A DNA stretch of 34,776 bases from Flavobacteriaceae bacterium (GTDB taxonomy: Bacteria; Bacteroidota; Bacteroidia; Flavobacteriales; Flavobacteriaceae). A program made the position numbers and the translations under genes. Positions 34,546 through 34,776 of this stretch are shown here, one piece after another. Each line of letters begins with the position of its first letter. The stretch's first letter is position 1. The DNA lies in NCBI GenBank assembly GCA_947478365.1, contig CANJWG010000008.1, positions 1 to 34,776 on the forward strand. The letters are read 5' to 3'. Below the pieces are notes generated by a model, which saw only the letters and a list, made by a program, of their open reading frames with translations, made no database searches and had not been told where the DNA came from.

Positions 34546-34626
34546 CAGTCGCAGTCACACAAAGCAGTCTAGATTTTCTAACACGAGCAAAGCGAATTGA
34601 CGAAGTAAAACTGAGACTGAGACTGC
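34546..34626. repeat. dispersed CAGTCGCAGTCG repeat, inverted copy
   Basis: The element starts CAGTCGCAGTCACAC and ends CTGAGACTGAGACTGC, giving imperfect inverted ends. Its reverse complement contains TTTTACTTCGTCAATTCG, matching 23082-23099 with one difference, then a GCTTTGCTCG stretch resembling GTTGCGCTCG. Confidence 0.78.
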
Positions 34627-34674
34627 CCTAATTCAACAAAAAAACCTTATTTTTGCACCTTCAACGACAGAACG

Positions 34675-34776
34675 ATGATAGACAAGATTAAAGAATATAT
34701 TGCCGAAGCCGATGCGTTTCAAACCAACAATAAGGAAATTTTAGAACAATTTCGAATCAAATATTTAGGAAGCAAA
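34675..34776 (+). CDS. pheS: phenylalanine--tRNA ligase subunit alpha, N-terminal part (runs off window)
   Basis: An open frame from the ATG at 34675 to the end of the window encodes 34 residues. They match the N-terminal coiled region of PheS (MIDKIKEYI, then EILEQFRIKYLGSK, the conserved run before the catalytic domain). The enzyme charges tRNA-Phe as an alpha2-beta2 tetramer in the cytoplasm. A TATTTTTG box at about 34649-34656 could be its -7 element. The start codon is well supported by homology of the first residues; the rest of the gene lies outside. Confidence 0.88.
   Translation, partial: MIDKIKEYIAEADAFQTNNKEILEQFRIKYLGSK

Overview
This window is chromosomal DNA from a Flavobacterium-like member of the Bacteroidota. 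The evidence is AT-rich DNA, genes without obvious Shine-Dalgarno sequences, several TAnnTTTG-type -7 boxes, a type IX secretion (T9SS) type B adhesin with its PorP/SprF and PorE-like partners, a TonB receptor operon with two lipoproteins, and a complete Bat (Bacteroides aerotolerance) operon.

Layout: (1) positions 1-1418 hold the tail of a barrel-like protein and a convergent hflX GTPase gene. (2) 1592-11058 is a three-gene surface module: a 2208-residue repeat-rich T9SS adhesin, a PorP/SprF protein and a PorE-like OmpA protein, closed by a clear terminator. (3) 11432-16322, on the minus strand, is a TonB-dependent receptor followed by two lipoproteins (choice-of-anchor J, then DUF5689/OB-fold). 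A secreted endonuclease/exonuclease/phosphatase-family enzyme (16460-17569) diverges from it. (4) 17632-19985 holds 3-hydroxyanthranilate 3,4-dioxygenase and an ALDH7-type aldehyde dehydrogenase, separated by a perfect 25-bp inverted repeat. (5) 20083-23072, minus strand, is a compact group: AlbA_2/Schlafen-type protein, PPP-type phosphatase, small outer-membrane protein and PhnA. (6) 23160-24026 is a decayed aldo/keto reductase with an in-frame stop. (7) 24270-34041 is the Bat operon: MoxR ATPase, DUF58, a BatD-like membrane protein, BatA, BatB, BatC, BatD, a GxxExxY nuclease-fold protein and BatE. (8) A conserved hypothetical gene and the start of pheS close the window.

The most unusual structure is in the Bat operon. 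Its spacers carry an imperfect palindromic repeat family (arms like TTAACCACGAAG / CTTCGTGGTTAA) in at least four places. One pair of arms exactly brackets the GxxExxY gene as 41-nt inverted repeats (32 of 41 matching, outer 12 perfect), so this gene looks like cargo or partner of the repeat, inserted between batD and batE without breaking either gene. A second possible system is the TonB receptor, OB-fold lipoprotein and secreted EEP enzyme, which together would suit capture of extracellular nucleic acid or phosphate esters.
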